Part shown: in pieces, positions 24,222 through 25,885 of the stretch
How the letters are laid out: the number at the start of each line of letters is the position of its first letter
Numbering within the stretch: the stretch's first letter is position 1
Source of the DNA: a virus
IMG/VR virus record: IMGVR_UViG_3300025828_000164
Coordinates: 1 to 25,885 of that record
Direction: 5' to 3' (one strand)
Length of the DNA: 25,885 bases
Notes under the pieces: generated by a model
The model's database searches: none
Seen by the model: the letters and a program-made list of their open reading frames with translations, nothing else
Told to the model about the DNA's origin: nothing
Made by a program: the position numbers and the translations under genes

Positions 24222-24857
24222 ATGGGCTTTAGTATAGAACAGTTTAAAGGAAGATTTAAGAACGACTTTGCAAAGGCAGCTTTGTTTGAAGTCTTCTTCT
24301 CAAGCTTTCCTGAATTGAGGTTTCAAGCCTCTTCTGGAACTTTACCCGGCTCTAGTGTAGTTACCGATACTTTTAGTAACGGACCCTACAGACCTTTGGA
24401 AAAAGCAGTTTCAAGATCATATGGTGGAGCAGGATACAGTTTTCTTTTGGACAATGAAGGAAGATGTTTATCCGCTCTCAACCAAATGCTTGATTCTATT
24501 GTAGATCCTAACGGATTTGTAGGACAGGGATCTGGCACAGCCGTTTCTATAACACACTACAATCAACAAGGCAGACCCATCACAATCTATACCCTGAACC
24601 AAGCATACATCGCTTCTGTCTCAGACGTATCACTTGATTGGGGCAATGGAGACGCTATTGCTACAGTATCGTGTGTGATTAAATACAGATCTTACTCGAT
24701 GAGTGCATTTGGTGGAGGAAGTTTCCCATCAGCATCATTCGGAGAACCCGGTTACGTTAATAAGATTCCGATGCCAGATGTAGTTCCTCCTATTACCGAA
24801 AGACCTAAAACAAGACCTCCAATTGGAACCGTTAGTACTGGACCACAGATTGATTAA
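24222..24857 (+). CDS. 54: Tail-tube initiator, gp54-like (tube-fold protein)
   Basis: 211 aa from ATG 24222, which has AGGA six bases upstream; the same frame is open further upstream but that part lies inside the preceding gene. The N-terminus FSIEQFKGRFKNDFAKAALF parallels T4 gp54 (YSLEEFNNQAINADFQRNNMF). The body has the tube fold shared with gp19: LLDNEGRCLSALNQMLDSIV (T4 gp19 NDEAHDARQKFVDWQ) and VSDVSLDWGNGDAIATVSCV (gp19 VGELQLDWDSNNEIQTFEV). A proline-rich tail follows. It is shorter than T4 gp54 (320 aa). With gp48 on the other strand it would form the initiation ring for the tail tube; a minor tube protein is the alternative. Confidence 0.75.
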   Translation: MGFSIEQFKGRFKNDFAKAALFEVFFSSFPELRFQASSGTLPGSSVVTDTFSNGPYRPLEKAVSRSYGGAGYSFLLDNEGRCLSALNQMLDSIVDPNGFVGQGSGTAVSITHYNQQGRPITIYTLNQAYIASVSDVSLDWGNGDAIATVSCVIKYRSYSMSAFGGGSFPSASFGEPGYVNKIPMPDVVPPITERPKTRPPIGTVSTGPQID

Positions 24858-24867
24858 AGGATGAAAA

Positions 24868-25557
24868 ATGTTACCACAAATTCAGACTGCTGTTTTTAAG
24901 ACCAAAATCCCATCTTTAAACAGAGAAATATTAATGAGACCATTTTTGGTCAAAGAAGAAAAAATTCTTTTGATGGCAAAACAGTCTGGCGAAAAAGATC
25001 AAATCTTTCTTGCTATCAAACAGGTAATTCAAAATTGTGTTGTCGATGATTCTTTGGATATTAGTAGACTTCCTTACTACGATATCGAATACCTTTTTAT
25101 CCAACTAAGAATCAACTCTGTTGGAGAATTCATCGAGATCGAAATTACAGATCCTGATACTGGTGAAAGGTGTCCTGCAACCGTAAATCTAGAGGACGTA
25201 AATATTATTTCGGGTGATGTTGTAGATAGAGTTATTATCAATGACCACACAGCCTTGATTATGAAGTACCCGACTCTGGATGAAATTTCTAGGGTAACAT
25301 CTGATAATGACGTTCAAGCATTTTTTGATACACTGAAATACTGCATCAAATCAGTATTCCACGAAGATCAAACATACGAATTTTACTCTTACAGTGATCA
25401 TGAAAAGGAAGAGTTTGTTGATTCTCTTACCGTGAAAAACATTGAAGAGTGTAAGGATTGGATTGCCGCAATGCCTTCTGTCGAAGTTGAAGCAAAGTGG
25501 AAAGAAGGCAAAAAGAATAAATCTATGAAGTTGAAAGGGATCAACAATTTTTTTTAA
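24868..25557 (+). CDS. 26: Baseplate hub assembly protein, gp26 family
   Basis: A 229-aa protein in the size range of the T4 baseplate protein family that includes gp26 (T4 gp26 is 208 aa). The pattern is an N-terminal PSLNREILMRPFLVKEEKIL, LLMAKQSGEKDQIFLAIKQV, then LPYYDIEYLFIQLRINSVGE, a two-domain layout like tail-assembly chaperones. T4 gp26 with gp51 acts in hub assembly and is not a major virion part. AAGGATG lies six bases upstream of the ATG. The frame ends in NNFF and TAA within a run of eight T, which is the slip site of a predicted -1 frameshift; this frame is the non-shifted product and the fusion would be 290 aa. Confidence 0.85.
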   Translation: MLPQIQTAVFKTKIPSLNREILMRPFLVKEEKILLMAKQSGEKDQIFLAIKQVIQNCVVDDSLDISRLPYYDIEYLFIQLRINSVGEFIEIEITDPDTGERCPATVNLEDVNIISGDVVDRVIINDHTALIMKYPTLDEISRVTSDNDVQAFFDTLKYCIKSVFHEDQTYEFYSYSDHEKEEFVDSLTVKNIEECKDWIAAMPSVEVEAKWKEGKKNKSMKLKGINNFF

Positions 25558-25618
25558 TACTGCTGGCTCATAACAACCTTAAAAATTACTACAAGCTAAT
25601 TTTTAATATGGCCCAGCA
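25548..25618 (+). promoter_or_regulatory. Predicted programmed -1 ribosomal frameshift signal
   Basis: The heptamer T TTT TTT occupies 25548-25554 in the correct phase (X XXY YYZ) with the gp26 stop TAA directly after it. Six bases later a nested structure begins: outer stem TGCTGG (25561-25566) with CCAGCA (25613-25618), inner perfect 10-bp stem TTAAAAATTA (25579-25588) with TAATTTTTAA (25597-25606) and an 8-base loop. Slip site, short spacer and downstream stem are the three classic elements of -1 frameshifting. The -1 frame is open from the slip site to 25737. The inner stem is all A-T and weak alone. Confidence 0.75.
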
Positions 25619-25739
25619 TCATGGATACAATATTTCTGATTTAGAAAATATGATTCCATTCGAAATGGAGTTATACTCTTCTATGCTAATTGACTATTTG
25701 GAGAAAAAGAAAAACGAACAGGAAATGGCTAGAGGCTAA
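25554..25739 (+). CDS. 51: gp51-like C-terminal extension read by -1 frameshift from gp26
   Basis: The -1 frame relative to gp26 reads 61 codons to TAA at 25737: an opening LILLAHNNLKNYYKLIF, then NMAQHHGYNISDLENMIPFE and MELYSSMLIDYLEKKK. The helical style, with YY...IF..A..H.Y...DLE.M.P.E, resembles the distal part of tail-assembly chaperones and the gp51-like proteins beside gp26 in T4-like phages. The only ATG (25608, giving 43 aa) lacks a ribosome site, sits within the stem-loop, and would discard coding-like sequence before it, so expression as a gp26 fusion is favoured. Homology to T4 gp51 rests on position (26-51 adjacent in T4) and is not a firm match. Confidence 0.65.
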   Translation, partial: LILLAHNNLKNYYKLIFNMAQHHGYNISDLENMIPFEMELYSSMLIDYLEKKKNEQEMARG

Positions 25740-25885
25740 TGGCAGACACTTTAAATGGACACATACGAAACGATATTCCAAAAAATGCAACAAAGGCATC
25801 TATTCGTTATAAAAATCCGGGTGCTGCTTACCCCGACATGTACTCCAAGATGTTTGGAGCAACTGAGTATGGAATAATTGGTGGA
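25739..25885 (+). CDS. N-terminal 49 residues of the next rightward gene (unidentified, tape-measure candidate)
   Basis: An ATG overlapping the stop of the gp51-like segment (TAATG) opens a frame that runs off the right edge. It reads MADTLNGHIRNDIPKNATKA, then SIRYKNPGAAYPDMYSKMFG. I do not recognise it. In phages with a frameshifting tail chaperone pair the next gene is usually the tape measure protein, and in T4 the 26-51 pair lies upstream of gene 29, so a tape measure is a reasonable guess by position. The start also has no clear ribosome site, suggesting coupling to the frameshifted product. The visible part is too short for domain analysis. Confidence 0.6.
   Translation, partial: MADTLNGHIRNDIPKNATKASIRYKNPGAAYPDMYSKMFGATEYGIIGG

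Noticed and set aside
25608-25739. Independent 43-aa gene starting at ATG 25608
   Set aside because: There is no ribosome site before this ATG, it lies inside the predicted stem-loop, and the frame is coding-like well upstream of it; the -1 frameshift explains it better.
1-25885. tRNA genes, CRISPR arrays, insertion sequences, integrase or attachment sites
   Set aside because: No cloverleaf-like segments, spaced repeats, transposase motifs or terminal inverted repeats were seen; nearly all bases are in structural genes.

Overview
This AT-rich window is a stretch of the structural (tail, baseplate, neck) region of a T4-like contractile-tailed phage. The gene set looks like that of marine T4-like phages (cyanophage or pelagiphage type): many small gp homologues of T4, one giant DUF4815-type protein where T4 carries genes 9-12, and a fibre with an S74-type intramolecular chaperone. 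No host, tRNA, integrase, IS, CRISPR or metabolic genes are visible, and coding density is close to 100 percent. The host cannot be read from this window alone. T4 comparisons rest on remembered T4 protein sequences and were not run as searches.

Two divergent operons meet in a 23-bp gap (23097-23119). Leftward (minus strand, read from high to low coordinates): gp48 tail-tube cap, gp53 wedge, gp27-like hub, gp5 OB-domain hub protein without a lysozyme domain, a degenerate amidase-like protein, a spike/needle-like protein, a degenerate M15A-peptidase-like protein, gp25, gp6, gp7 and gp8 wedge proteins, the 2194-aa DUF4815-type protein, a 67-aa coiled-coil protein, a 592-aa fibre with decapeptide repeats, then gp13, gp14, gp15 (neck and tail terminator) and the start of gp16 (small terminase). 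Genes abut or overlap by a few bases, so translational coupling is likely throughout. Sites matching the T4 late promoter TATAAATA sit just upstream of several leftward genes. Rightward (plus strand): gp4 head-completion nuclease-like protein, a 220-aa protein of uncertain role, a gp54-like tube initiator, gp26-family protein, a gp51-like extension and the start of a further gene.

The strongest unusual signal is at 25548-25618. The gp26 frame ends in T TTT TTT followed at once by TAA, six bases later comes a nested stem-loop, and the -1 frame is open for 61 codons through the gp51-like segment. This has the layout of a programmed -1 frameshift making a gp26-gp51 fusion, analogous to lambda gpG/gpGT tail chaperones. 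The second is a pair of apparent pseudo-hydrolases (amidase-2-like and M15A-like) that appear to have lost zinc ligands and are interleaved with a gp5 lacking lysozyme and a separate spike gene; both follow near-identical gene junctions.
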